The notes under the pieces were generated by a model. It did not search any database. It had not been told where the DNA came from and saw nothing but the letters and a program-made list of their open reading frames with translations. A stretch of 64,000 nt of DNA from Aphelocoma coerulescens (Eukaryota > Chordata > Aves > Passeriformes > Corvidae), in NCBI RefSeq assembly GCF_041296385.1, contig NC_091014.1, forward strand, positions 6,423,578 to 6,487,577, written 5' to 3'. The position numbers and the translations under genes were made by a program. Of this stretch, positions 28,501 to 39,686 are shown one piece after another. Numbering within the stretch: position 1 is the first letter of the stretch; each line of letters begins with the position of its first letter.

Positions 28501-28795
28501 TAAAACAATCTCTGGCTCCTCAAGAGTGGCCCTGTCAGCTTGCTGAAATGATGGAATGGTAGTTAGGTTATTAGAAGAAAAATTGGCACAAATTGAGAGA
28601 GAGAATGCTCTGGCAGCAACCACAAGCAGCCAGCAACTCAGTGTCTTAATCTCTGCCCTCAGGCTGCTCTCTGTGATACAGATGACACCTTGTCAGTGAA
28701 GATGATGTGCTGGGTCACCCCTGAGTCCAGTGGGCTAAATTGGCCATGGAGGGAAGGATTGCTACAGTGTAGAGCCAGCAAGCCAAATAATCTAA

Positions 28796-28823
28796 TTTTT
28801 TTCTTTTTTTTTTTTTTTTTTTT
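28796..28823. repeat. Poly-T tract
   Basis: A 28-base T run interrupted once by C. On the minus strand it would be a poly-A tail, but no retrocopied gene body or polyadenylation signal was recognised next to it. Confidence 0.85.
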
Positions 28824-30510
28824 AATCTATGTCATCATTTGGGTACTGACAGTAAGTGCCAAGGGATCCCATTCTCATTAGTGTCCCCTAGACACAGCTA
28901 TCTCTGTACACTTGTGCTTTCAAGAAATAGTCCTAAGCTTTCACAAGAATTGCTTTGCTTCCTTCTGGAAGGTTTTACATGTAGTTCTCTTTTGTCTTAT
29001 AACTTCTTGGGTACAGGAGAAGGGGAGGTGAGGGAAGGAAGAAGACACTTCCTCTGAGAGCCACTGTGTTGGCAAAGAGAAATTAGTAAAAACCCTACAG
29101 CTGTTAGCAGCCAAGAGGTCTTAGTGCAGAGCAGTAATGTCCACTGGGTGAAGATGAAAGCTGGGAGAAGATAATGGAATTCATCTTTAGCAGAGATCAT
29201 TTACAAAGGATCAAGAATATTTGGCTTAATTTTGTATGGAACCAACAAGCTCTGTAACAACTGAACCATCAGGCAGGTATGATGTATAGTTTTGTTCCTC
29301 AGTGGAGCCTTCAAGTACACTGCAGGGATCAGATCCATAAAATCTATACAATAGGTGGTTTTTTCCCATTGTTATCTCTCTGCTGTTTTATTCAGTTGTT
29401 CATTTTGTCTGCACTGGCTCTAGTCCTACTCCAGCTGCCAAAGCTGGGTGAGGATACTTCTGCAAGTGTCACTGCTGCAACAGTGTTCATGGGCTCCTCA
29501 AAATCCCAACAAGTCAGACTTAGATTCCCCCTATGAGGTGTCTGAGAGCCTTAGTTTGCACTGAAATCAAAGGAAATACAATTTAGGAAGGAGCCCGGCT
29601 GTGTTTGCAGAAATGAGTGCCCTCTCTGTGGCCTGAACTTGTCTGTCAAACCCCCAAAATGTTGGCAGCTCAGTCAAGTCCCTACTATGTGGTAGAAAAG
29701 TATTATAAAGAAAAGCCTAAATTATGCTTGGTTTTTCCCTAACTCTGCAGGAGTTAGTGGATTGATAGAGCTGTCAATGGACGGTGGAATTTAGTCTGGA
29801 GAAGTTTTAATGACTTACTCAAGTTAATGCAGGCAGTGAGTGACAAAACCTGTCCCCTGGAGCTTTGCATCATAGTTTATGGTACCTATGCCTTGAGTTA
29901 GAGCCTTCAACCAACTTCAGCCAATAAAGCATTTAAAGAATTTGATCAATTCAACTTTGGTCCCAAACAAAGTAAAGAAAGGGCTTAAACATTCTGTGAA
30001 TTTAGAAGAGAGCTTGGCCTGTGCCTAAACCTTTAGCTCAAAGCAAGAACTTGATGTTAATGGGGCCATTAACCTGAGAAAACAGGTATTGGTGTTTGGC
30101 TTTGTGGTTTCCTAAAAAGCTGGCTGATTAGCAATGGAAATTCTGGGGCTCTTGGTTGTAAAGCTGATTTTGGTAAAGGAAAAAACAAAGGAATAAACTT
30201 GTTATTCTTTATTAAGCATGACCCTAGCTGTAATTTTGGGCTGAAGTAGCAATTGTGTATGGATTTCTTAAAGAAGGGCTCCAACAGAGAGAACAGATGA
30301 AGGGCATAATTTAAAATGTAACTCAATACATTTTCTCAATGCAAACAACACAGAGAATAAATGAAGTGAAAAGTCAAGTCAATTTCTGAAAGAAAAAAGT
30401 TGACCAAGCTCAGGGCAGAGCTGGGAGCTTAACTAAACTTATACCTTTTCTTTCAAAATAATGTATAAGCGTTTTCCCCAGTTATTTTAAGCTATGGGTC
30501 AGGGATTTTT

Positions 30511-30533
30511 CAACCTCCCTGCTAGGGAGGTTG
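30511..30533. repeat. Perfect inverted repeat (hairpin)
   Basis: CAACCTCCCT and its exact reverse complement AGGGAGGTTG are separated by the three bases GCT. Pairing stops at once outside the stem. Confidence 0.85.
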
Positions 30534-32538
30534 TTTGACAGATTGGGTTTTAGGTAAAGGAATAGGAATTGCAAAGAAATAATGGAGTGATTTTCGAGAG
30601 GTTTAAGTGTCACGTAGGTGCCTACTGCTCCGTGAAAGTCTTGAAAGTTGTTCCCATGGAGTATCACTCGAGTCAGTCATGGTTTTTCTGTTTCTTGGCA
30701 ATTTTAAGGGGGTGGTTGTTTGGATGGTTGGCTTGGTTTGGCTTAAGTATTGTCTTTTCTAAGTCACAATTTCTGCAGTTGTACTTGTGACCTGTAGAAC
30801 TTACTCAAAATGAAGAGCATTTGCAAGACAAGATATTTGTACATGAAATGTAATATAAAAGTTTGGACCAAATCTTAGAGTCTCTTCCTCAGGCAAGATT
30901 CCCACTAGAATAGATAGGAATTTTAGCTATTTATGAGTGTGATAAATGCTGTTGTCTGCTGATCTGTGTTGAAAGCACTTCACAAGGGATGATCAAACTT
31001 CTTGCTGGTGGTGTAAAATGTGCCTTCAATATAACTTTCTCCTTCCTGCCTGTAAGCAGGGAAAGTGCTAAAGTTAATACGGGCATATTAATGTGTTTAG
31101 GTGAATTATGCTTTCAAGGAGATGAAACACATGAAACTAAATAATTTGTCCTCACACAGGTTATAGCTGTGAGACAGGGGAATTGCACAGGGTTGTTTTC
31201 TTCTCACCACTCTTAGATATTTTTTTTTCACATGTAAAATATGATTTTCATCTGGTTGTGCAGATTCTGAGCTCTTCCAAGTCCTCCGGTGGGCATTCAC
31301 TCCTGAACAATCATCAAACGGAGAAATTCTAATTAAAGCCAAGTTTTTTGAAAGTGGCAGGTGGCTCTGAAATGCCTGAATTCTGCCATGATCAGCTTCT
31401 GACATTGCTGCATACAGGCCATTTGCCCCCTCTCCCTGGTGGAAAGGTGGGGGATGCTGGAAAATTCATGCATCATTAGTGTTCTTTCTTGAAACTGAAG
31501 CATCCAAAAATCATCAGCATTTATGGAATTTCTAGCCAAGTAATTAGTTGGAACTACTGTCCTTAATTATCAATAATGCAAGGAGGGGAGCAAGGGGGGC
31601 AAAGGGAGTGATCTATTTTTACTTTTGTTCAGTATTTAAAATTATTTATTTTCTGCGTAAGAGTACAAATCCTCCTAAACCGTGATCTATCATTTGTCTC
31701 CCAGATCAGATTATTTTTTGTTCCAAAGTTCTTTTCCCCTGAAAAAGTGTGGTTGTTTTGAACTTGGATGTAGGATGTACATCTGGAGAGATCAGATAGA
31801 CTAAGAATTTACAGGGGGTGAAAGTGTTCAAAAATTTGATCTCCTTTTGCAGGGGAAAAAAACTTTCTGAAGCAGCGTTTTAATTTCCACAATGAAGTAG
31901 GCAGTTTTGCCACTGCCATCTCTTTTTGAATTTTGTTTTTTTTATGGCAGCAATAAACAATGTGCTTTAAACTGGGTCTCTCCAGACTGTTTTTCCTTTT
32001 TAAAGAGCGTAGGCAACTAATCGGCAGCAACCAGCCACATAGCTGGAGTGTTTTCCATTCTAGGCAATATCATACTAATTTGATGCACACATGGATGCTT
32101 CACACAATCTGCAGATTCATCGCTGGCATCTTGCATTAGTCATCTGACAGATTGCCAAGTGTTTCATACTCCTTTCATGTGACTTTATTACAAAACACAC
32201 ACACATAGACACACGCACTGCCTTGTTTCTGCCAGTAGCCAGTTTAGTGAGAATTCACTGCAGTTCTGTTTACAACAGCCATGGAGAGAAATCTGCACTT
32301 ATTTGCCACTATCCTCTGCTTTAAAATGCAGAAGTCCCGGGTTGTGTTGTGCCGCTCTCATCTTATATAATGACATTAAGCAGCAGCCTGCAGAGAAAAC
32401 CAGACTCAATGAAAAATGTAATAGCATTGTTTTTTGTTCGTAATACTTATGCTATTAATTAAATACTGATTTTTTTTTTCTGCTTTGTGCCAATTGACAT
32501 CATCTTCTGCATCTAGTGCACATGAAAACTGCGTAGTC

Positions 32539-32582
32539 TCCTAACTTGCCTTCTCTTTTTAATCTTCTTTTCCACTTTCTAG
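32539..32582 (+). promoter_or_regulatory. CELF2: Branch point, pyrimidine tract and 3' splice site of first CELF2 exon
   Basis: The heptamer TCCTAAC at 32539-32545 is a near-perfect match to the vertebrate branch-point consensus YNYURAY, with the branch adenosine at 32544, 38 nt upstream of the acceptor AG at 32581-32582. Between them is a pyrimidine-rich tract interrupted by a few purines (TTCTTTTCCACTTTCT just before AG). This spacing and composition predict a strong, constitutive-type acceptor. Confidence 0.75.
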
Positions 32583-32779
32583 TAACGGCACAGCTAACAA
32601 GATGAATGGAGCTTTGGATCATTCAGACCAACCAGACCCAGATGCCATTAAGATGTTTGTTGGACAGATTCCCCGTTCGTGGTCAGAAAAAGAGTTAAAA
32701 GAACTTTTTGAGCCTTATGGAGCTGTCTACCAGATTAATGTTCTCCGAGACAGAAGTCAGAACCCTCCCCAAAGTAAAG
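32583..32779 (+). CDS. CELF2: CELF2 exon: N-terminus and first half of RRM1
   Basis: CELF2 is a nuclear and cytoplasmic RNA-binding protein of the CUGBP/ELAV-like family; it binds UGU/GU-rich RNA and controls alternative splicing, mRNA stability and translation. The 197-bp exon begins with the last base of a serine codon and reads NGTANK-M, the known junction of longer CELF2 isoforms, then the internal methionine at 32602, which starts shorter isoforms (A at -3). From that Met, residues 14-23 ([10 protein letters not shown]) contain the RNP2 motif MFVGQI of RRM1 at residues 18-23, followed by the helix [10 protein letters not shown] and the conserved [14 protein letters not shown]. The exon ends after the first base of codon 60 (Gly) at a GTACAG donor. 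The residues [11 protein letters not shown] and [14 protein letters not shown] fit CELF2 rather than CELF1. Only the first half of one of the three RRMs is encoded here. Confidence 0.96.
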
Positions 32780-34099
32780 GTACAGTAGTTAAGCTCTCTT
32801 TGCTTTCAGTTTGTTTGTTTTCCCGATTATCTTGCTTGCCTTCAGCATTTCCAAAGAGGTTTGCATCTGGGCTCTCTGTTTTGTAGTATGCTGTGTTTAG
32901 TTATGCAGCAGTCCTAAGAGGAAAGGACTCCTGAATCCTATCGGATATTGCCTCCCTCCTCTTCTTAAATTGAAGTTTAATTGTCTGTATTCTGGAAGCG
33001 TGCATTCCAACTGTGCAAAAAAATAACAAAATATCGCTCTCCTTGTTTAAATTATCATTGCCAAGAAATGTGGAAATCTGAGCAGTTTCTTCCCAGGATT
33101 AGCTCATGAAAAATATAATTTTCTATTTCCTTTCGTTTCCTCTCTTTGCACCCCAGGTGGGAATTATTTTAAGGATACAAAGGGGAAAAATGATAGTGGT
33201 GGGTTCCTGCCACATCATTGCTCCAGCAGCAATAAAAATTACAGTCACCCTGCTCTTTTTCCAAAATTTTTTCTGCAGTCACGTTAAAGGATTGGTTTTT
33301 GGCACTGATACTGTTGTAAATGAAAGGGTTAGTTTTCCTACCTGCATTTCCCCTATACACATCTAAAGTATTTGGCCCTAACTATATTGCTTCCTTTCAC
33401 TACGTATATCTGTGCTTATTTAAGTGTGGGAGAGTTTTGTGTATTATAGCTGTTTAAGTGTGATACGTGCTTACATGTAAACTGAAAGTGAGTATTTTGT
33501 TTCACAGAATGCATTTTTCTCCCTACCTAGCTGTGTATTTTCATTCAGGTTTGGTACCTGAGAGCATTGCTACCGTTAAAAATGATTAGCGTAGCTCAGA
33601 GGCAGACCTGGATGTGCATGTGTGTGCCTGGCTGTAAGGTTGCTAGACAGTTGCTCCTTCATACTGCACTCCTGCCACTGACTCTAAAAACCTTCAGAGC
33701 ACACATGCTATGGAGAATATCACAGAACAATTTTGTGGGCTCGCAGCAAAGTTAACAATGCAAAACAGCCCTCACTGGAGATGAGAGGTGGCTGCCGTTG
33801 TGGGAGGCACACAGCACAACCTCAGGCGCTCCTGTGCTTTTGGGTAAAGCACTGCCAGGGCTCAGCATATCTCCCTTGCCCTGGTACCAGGCAGAGGATC
33901 CTCTCAGTGCCTTCTTTTTGCTGCCCAGTTTAAGCAGTCGGGTACTTTGAGTGACCGTGGTCCATTTTGGGTTGCTTGCATCTCTCACTTCTGGTTAAAA
34001 GGCTTGGTGCATTGGTCTCACGGAAGTGTCAGGGAGGGGGTCCTGCTCACTGTACCTTCCTGCTAATCAAGTGTCTGTACTAGATCACTCTTTCCCTTC

Positions 34100-34243
34100 C
34101 CCATCCCTGGAAGCGTTCAAGGCTATGTTGTGTTAACAGCCTGCTCTAGTGGAAGGTGTTCCTGTCCATGGCAAGAGGGCTGGAACTGGTTGGTCTTTAA
34201 GGTCCATTTTAACCCAAACCATTCCATGATTCTGTGATTCAGA
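34100..34243 (+). mobile_element. CR1 LINE, 3' end fragment
   Basis: 'catccctggaagcgttcaag', 'cctgctctagtggaaggtg', 'cctgtccatggcaagagggc', 'ggtctttaaggtccatttt' and 'aaccattccatgattctgtg' give the usual CR1 3' end and its terminal microsatellite, in the CELF2 sense orientation. About 145 bp remains. Confidence 0.9.
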
Positions 34244-35211
34244 AGCAGAAGGTATGTCTGGTTGGAGTGTTTCAGTGTAGTTCTGCTTCCAGCCCAGGAT
34301 TGATGTATTGTAGCATGTACCCCCCTGCTGTGTTAGCACAGAGCCCTCACCAAATGTCTTTTTCTTGTAATGCTTTAAGAGGTCAAACAACTGGATTTTC
34401 TGCAGTCCAGGCTGCTATGGATGAGCAAACTCCTCCTTAGTTTAAACCAGTAAAATGCTGAACTTTGAGACTCATCCATTTGGACAGAGCTGATTCCTGG
34501 GTCACAGCAATGCCTTCCCACTAAGCAGTAAATGAAGTGAGACTGATATTGTGGTCAGACAGAAGAAACCCATTGATTCCCATTTCTGGAAATCAGTGTA
34601 CCTGTCCATTAGGCAGCTGAAAGGCATAAGTATGAAGCATAGGTCATGCAAATCATTGTAGAATTATCAATGTTTGTAGTCTCCATACACAATATCCTTT
34701 TTGAAAGGTGGCTAGATTTTGGGGATGGTTATTGCTTGGACTCTTTTCAGCCACGCAGAGATTATACTTGTCACTTCAGGCATTATATGTTAATTAATGA
34801 GTAAATGAAATTAATCCTGAAGACAGGCAGAATAACCTTCAGACTTGCTTTTCTCTGGTACCAGCAGCAAGCTCCTCTGGTGGTCAGCTTTTCCCTCGGA
34901 AGCCTTGGAGGAGTATATCTCCATGCTGGCTCTATCCTTCCTCCTGGCTGAATCTGCCAGCAAGGTTTCTAGAAACCTCTTGAGTTTCTTGTGGCTATCT
35001 CTTGACTAGGAATGATCTTTATTTTCTTAATCCAGTAGCACAAAGGACTCTGTGTGAAAGATTGTTAAGAATGCTAGAAACAAACCAAAATATTGCCCTG
35101 AGGAACATCTTACAGTCTTCTTTTCATCACAATGCATGAGAAATACTTCATGTATGCTATCTAATTGGCACTTAATAATGAAACTGAATTTTCATTTTTT
35201 GTTTGGAGATA

Positions 35212-35300
35212 ACAGAATTATAGAAAATCCTGAACTGCAAGGATCATGGAGTCTAACTCCTGGCTCTGTACAGGACAACACCAAAAATCACATGTCTGAG
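35212..35300 (-). mobile_element. CR1 LINE, short minus-strand fragment
   Basis: 'ggatcatggagtctaactcc', 'tggctctgtacaggacaac' and 'accaaaaatcacatgtctgag' match the inverted 3' region of a CR1 subfamily whose consensus, as I recall it, reads about 'gagtccaactcctggccctgcacaggac'. Short and diverged, so the limits are approximate. Confidence 0.65.
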
Positions 35301-36262
35301 GTGGAGTCAAATTCCATGCTCCTCTTATGTGTAAATACCCACACAAAACAACCCTTTTTATTTAATTTGAGCTGGGTGGATTTGGGTTGTGCCAGGCATT
35401 TTTCTGCCTGCTCAGCCTTTGTATCACCTCCAGTTGTGTAGAACAGTCCATCAAGGGGACCATGTGGTAGGGTAAGGTAGAAAAAAGTGCATTTTTCATT
35501 TCATTGCATGGTTGGGACTGTGTGTCAGGCAGAACATTCACAGCCTGGTGTCACACAGATATTTTCTCTGCTTATGCTGCAAGCCACGAGTTGCAATGAC
35601 AGGAATGCAAGTTGGTGTTACTACACCACACGGGGCGGGGAGCAGTTCAGTTTTGCTCTTTAAAGAAAAGCATTTTGATTTTCAAAAGATTTCTCTCCTC
35701 TCAGACAAGGGTTGTGTATTTCTGTGAGCTTGGCCAAAGGGGCTCCTCTAATTTGGACAGAGTTTTTCTCTGATGAACTGGTTATGAAGCTGCAATCTGA
35801 GTCTCTCCCAATTCTGTCAAAAATAACCATAGGCTGCTTCTCTCTCTCCTGCTGTTATTCAGACTGTCTTTCATACCCTCCAACGACAGACGGCCTAGTT
35901 CATGTCTTTCCTCCTTTTTTGTATTGCTTGCCAGCTCTGCAAAGCTGAGGCTGGAGGAAGACAGGTAGAAAGCCAAGTTTACCTCACTCTGGAAAACCAG
36001 AGGAAAGCCATCTTAATTCCACAGATGTATTGATACTAATGCAAACATTGAAGATTGGCTTTATTAATTGGGAGCTTCAGGAATGGGTGCATTCTAGGAA
36101 ATTGCTCATGCTTTCCAGAGTTTGCATTTCTCTGCTTCTTTTGGATGTGTGAAAGACCTCAGCAAAGTAATTTGACTTTGTTTTTATCCCCTGTTGTTTT
36201 GTAAGGCTTCTTCCTCTTTCTGCAACAAGAGAAATCCGGGGGATTAGGTAAACTAAAGAACT

Positions 36263-36282
36263 AAAAAATAAAAAAAAAAAAA
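36263..36282. repeat. Poly-A tract
   Basis: A run of A with one T. No retrogene body recognised upstream. Confidence 0.8.
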
Positions 36283-37939
36283 CAGGGCAGGAAATTCTGT
36301 ACCACTGAAATAAATGTCACTTTTGGCTTCTGGGGGCTAAGGGGATTCAAAGTCTGGGCAGATGATCAGCCCTCTCTGTTCCCAATCCACCTTGCTCCCT
36401 TTATATAATTTATTCTGGATGGGTAGGTGACTTTTTTCCAGGGTAGTTGTTAAAAAGAGCTGCTCTAATGCCTCAAATGCAGCAAACTCTGTGTGCAGGC
36501 AGCACACACTGCCACCGAGATCTCTCTTCTTCCTGCTGTTTTCCTAAGCCGGAAAGATTTCCTTGGGTACTTTGGTTTCAGAGTCCAAGTGCTGAAGCAA
36601 GCAGATGGCACAGGGCTGCTTTTGCCTTTTGAAACACAGCAGAAGAGTCTTGGGCCAGATCCACTATGTCCTTTTGGCACCTTGCCCCTGTTTCAATACC
36701 TGATAATTCTTGTAGGGATCAAGATCCCCTAAACCATCTTTGTGAGCCTGAATCTCTTTCTGCTGCCATAGGAATCACAATGCAGAAAGCAGGGAGAGGC
36801 ACCCATGTGACAACTGACTCTGTATTTGCTTGTAGCCTTTTACAGTCCCTTTATCAGATTAGAGGGAGGCTGCTGAGTGAACAAGGATGTACTGTAGTTA
36901 AAGGCCAGTGTTTATTATTATCCTATTTAACATGGTAATTTAAGTCTACCAGGAAGCGAGCAGAGGAATCTGCTGCATATAGGAGAGAGTGGGTGGGCAA
37001 GGAGGCATATAGGTATATATAGTCATGTGTATGTAGAGAGAGAGAGTGATATGCATACAGGAGGCAGAAGTTACCTTGCTTGCTTGGGCACCATTTCAGC
37101 CTTAGTTTAGCCCTTCCAAAATAGTCTGGTGCAGGCAGGGGGGACAATTCCTTTCCTCCAGCAGGTCCCTCTCACAGTGCCCAGTAAAGTAGGAGAAAAG
37201 GGAACTTGGGCAGTCCTGCACAGCAGCAGAGCTGTGGCACTCGGTTTGTCACACGGCCCCACCCTGAGTGTCCTAACCTGCAGCAAAGACCTGCTGCTCC
37301 TTGTTCCTTGCCTGCCCTTGCAACACCAGCCAGCCAATTGCACCCTCTGCTCCTTCAGGCAATTTCAATACCTTGTGTTTGGCAAAATTATTTTAGATGC
37401 TCTCTAAAAGCTCCCTTCAGCCAGCACACCAGGGGCCAGGGTTTCTTTACACGTTGTATCTTATTCTGTGTTTTGAATGCTCTCACTGGCCCACGTGAAC
37501 AGTGTTTAGCTTTTGAGATCAGATGAGTTGCACCATGAGCACATTTGCTGTTGAAATGGCACAACATGTGACCACAGCCACTGTGCATCTGTGTGTTAGA
37601 CTAAATTTCCGTGAAGGTGGCTGACAGATATTTTTTTACTATGCAGACTTGAAATCTCTTCCTGCACTGTATTAAAAAGTGCCTTGCATGTTATTTTTTT
37701 AGTTGGTGCGTTGTGCACTATAAGAAATTTCATGCAACAAAGACTGGCAAAATCCAGATGTTGTCATTAAATACAAGTACAATGGGAAAGAAGTGTGAAT
37801 GATAAAGTTGAATTTTTAACTTAAAGTTTCTTACTGTAGGATGTTTAAATTTAAACCTTAAGGAATCTTAAATCTATAATTTTGAATGGGTTGTAAGTAG
37901 CATTATAGAATATATTCCAGATGTGAGCTAATTTTTATA

Positions 37940-39075
37940 AAAGGTAATTCCTACTCGACAAATCTGATGGAGTTTTTCAAGAAGTTTCTGTGAAAGTAGA
38001 CAGGTTTGAAATCATCTAATCAAGCTGGATTTCCCGGGGGCATTTCACACAGTGTCACATGGGAGACTAATCCATGCAGTTGCTGGTGAAGCAGAGAAGG
38101 GCCCATTTCGAAATGGAGAAAGGAGCTGGGTAGATGATCGAGGGCAGATTAGAACGGGGAAAGGTTGTGGGCCAGGGGAAGAGAGGGGATGATGATTGGA
38201 GAGCAACAGGGACTGTTATTGGAGATCAATACTTTTTCACTCTCTATGTAAATGGCTTTGACAGAATGAACCACCAACTTGTTATCCAACTTTTTGGATC
38301 ATGAAGACGGGACTAGATGGGGGAGAAGCCACCTGATAACCTGGAGAAAACAATCCAATACAAAGAGATTCTGCTGGGTAAAATGAACCATGAGCAAGAG
38401 TAAATTTTATTTTGAGCGAACATATGTGTTGAATGAGTGTGTTTTTCAAAGATTTGAGAGCAGGAGAGGATTCGAAGAGTGCACATTTCATAAAAGGACT
38501 GAGATGATGTTTTGTGTCTGTGTGGTCAAAAAGGCACAGAAAATGCGACGCTGTTTGAATGGAAGCATTGAATAGAGCTTTCAAGAAAATACTGCGCCAC
38601 TTAAAGAAGGGTTTTTTTAATCATGCTTAAACTACAGTTACCAATATTTAGTACCATTCTATAGAAAAGGGCAGAGGTCCAGAGAAGAGCAGCATGATTT
38701 TGTATGAAGTCAGGAAGGGTTGAGCCATGGTGAAAGGTCTAAGAAGGTTAACTTGTAAAGGGCTTCAAACATTGACTTACAAGAAAGCTAAAAGGGGAAA
38801 AGCTGAGGAAGAATACAGGATTGTACCTTGGTTTGGAAAGAAAAAGTTATAAGGGGATACAATTGAAGTTTCTGCAGTATGTTGAAGTGCATACCAAAGG
38901 CAGGAATAGATAAGCTCTTTCAATTAATATTAAACCCAGGGACTGCACAGCGTAGACTTAAGACTGAGGAACAGCATGCCAACAGAAAAAAAATTCAACT
39001 TCTCAAGTCAAACTTTCTTTCTCCACTTTCAGAGCAGAGAATGGCTTCCAGAAGAAGCAGTGAGAAAAGTTCCAA
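37940..39075 (+). mobile_element. Old CR1-like LINE with decayed reverse-transcriptase end
   Basis: About 1.1 kb keeps the order of a CR1/L3-type LINE from the reverse transcriptase to the 3' region. 'ctcgacaaatctgatggagt' near 37957 and 'gggggcatttcacacagtg' near 38036 correspond to the palm region around the conserved KAFDTV-like motif. Further on come 'ggcagaggtccagagaagag' near 38670, 'aagctgaggaagaatacagg' near 38800, and 'atggcttccagaagaagcag' near 39041, which resembles the conserved 'W-N-x-LP-EE-V' end of such elements. Stops and shifts are everywhere, so no protein is made. It is the longest mobile-element remnant in the window and likely one of the oldest. Confidence 0.68.
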
Positions 39076-39672
39076 AAGAAACTTTTCTTTTGCTCCCTTC
39101 CATTTATTGTTTTGAAATAATGCAACTGGAACAGGACGTGACACGACCACTCCCCGTGTCCAAGTGCCATTTCACCCCATAAACAGGACAAGATGCCAAG
39201 GCTGCAATGGACACAGCTGTCAGTGGCTTAGCTATGTCCAGCATGAAGAGGGGCTGAGATTGGTGTCCCCTGATATTTTTGCATTGCTTTGAAGAGAGGG
39301 AGCGGATGAGGATAACATCCCATTGCGTACTTGACTGCAAACCTCTTGCCCACATAAATCTGTCTCACTGTATACTCCCTTCATTGACAATGGCAAGAAA
39401 GTCAGCCCCTTTGATAGCAAAAATTATCACAGCAAACCCAACCCAGCCAGACAGAGCAGAAGTAGTGGAAGATATTAATGAAGACACTGTAACAGGAGCA
39501 GGGGGCTGTGGTTGCAGGTTGAAAAGGGTAGAGGGTCGTGGGGAGAGTTGGGTAGAGGATTTTTCAGCTGTAGTATTTAAATATAGAGGCAGCACACAAA
39601 CCTTGCCTAAGCCTTGTTTCTGAAGTTCCTGTATACAGCATATGAATGACTGGAGCTGTAGCAGAATGAAGC

Positions 39673-39686
39673 TTTTTTTTTTTTTT
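39673..39686. repeat. Poly-T tract
   Basis: Fourteen T followed by AGG on the sense strand, so it resembles a splice acceptor tract, but no exon-like frame matching CELF2 follows. Confidence 0.8.

Larger units (their letters stand above)
1..32582 (+). other. CELF2: CELF2 5' intron, 3' portion (partial)
   Basis: This stretch lies upstream of the first recognisable coding exon and ends in a typical AG acceptor, so it is read as intron. The exon downstream starts in phase 2 (it needs an upstream exon ending in AG to make a serine codon), which implies a donor exon outside the window. I looked for a first exon encoding the known CELF2 N-terminus that ends in ELLLS followed by a GT donor and did not find one. 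There is no obvious CpG-island promoter; the only strongly GC/CpG-rich block is the LTR-like insertion at 17.2-17.9 kb. Content is AT-rich unique sequence with CR1 fragments, simple repeats and candidate regulatory stretches, listed separately. No other gene is supported. Confidence 0.8.

Noticed and set aside
28796..28823. Poly-T as tail of a minus-strand processed pseudogene
   Set aside because: No AATAAA and no recognisable gene body lies beside it.
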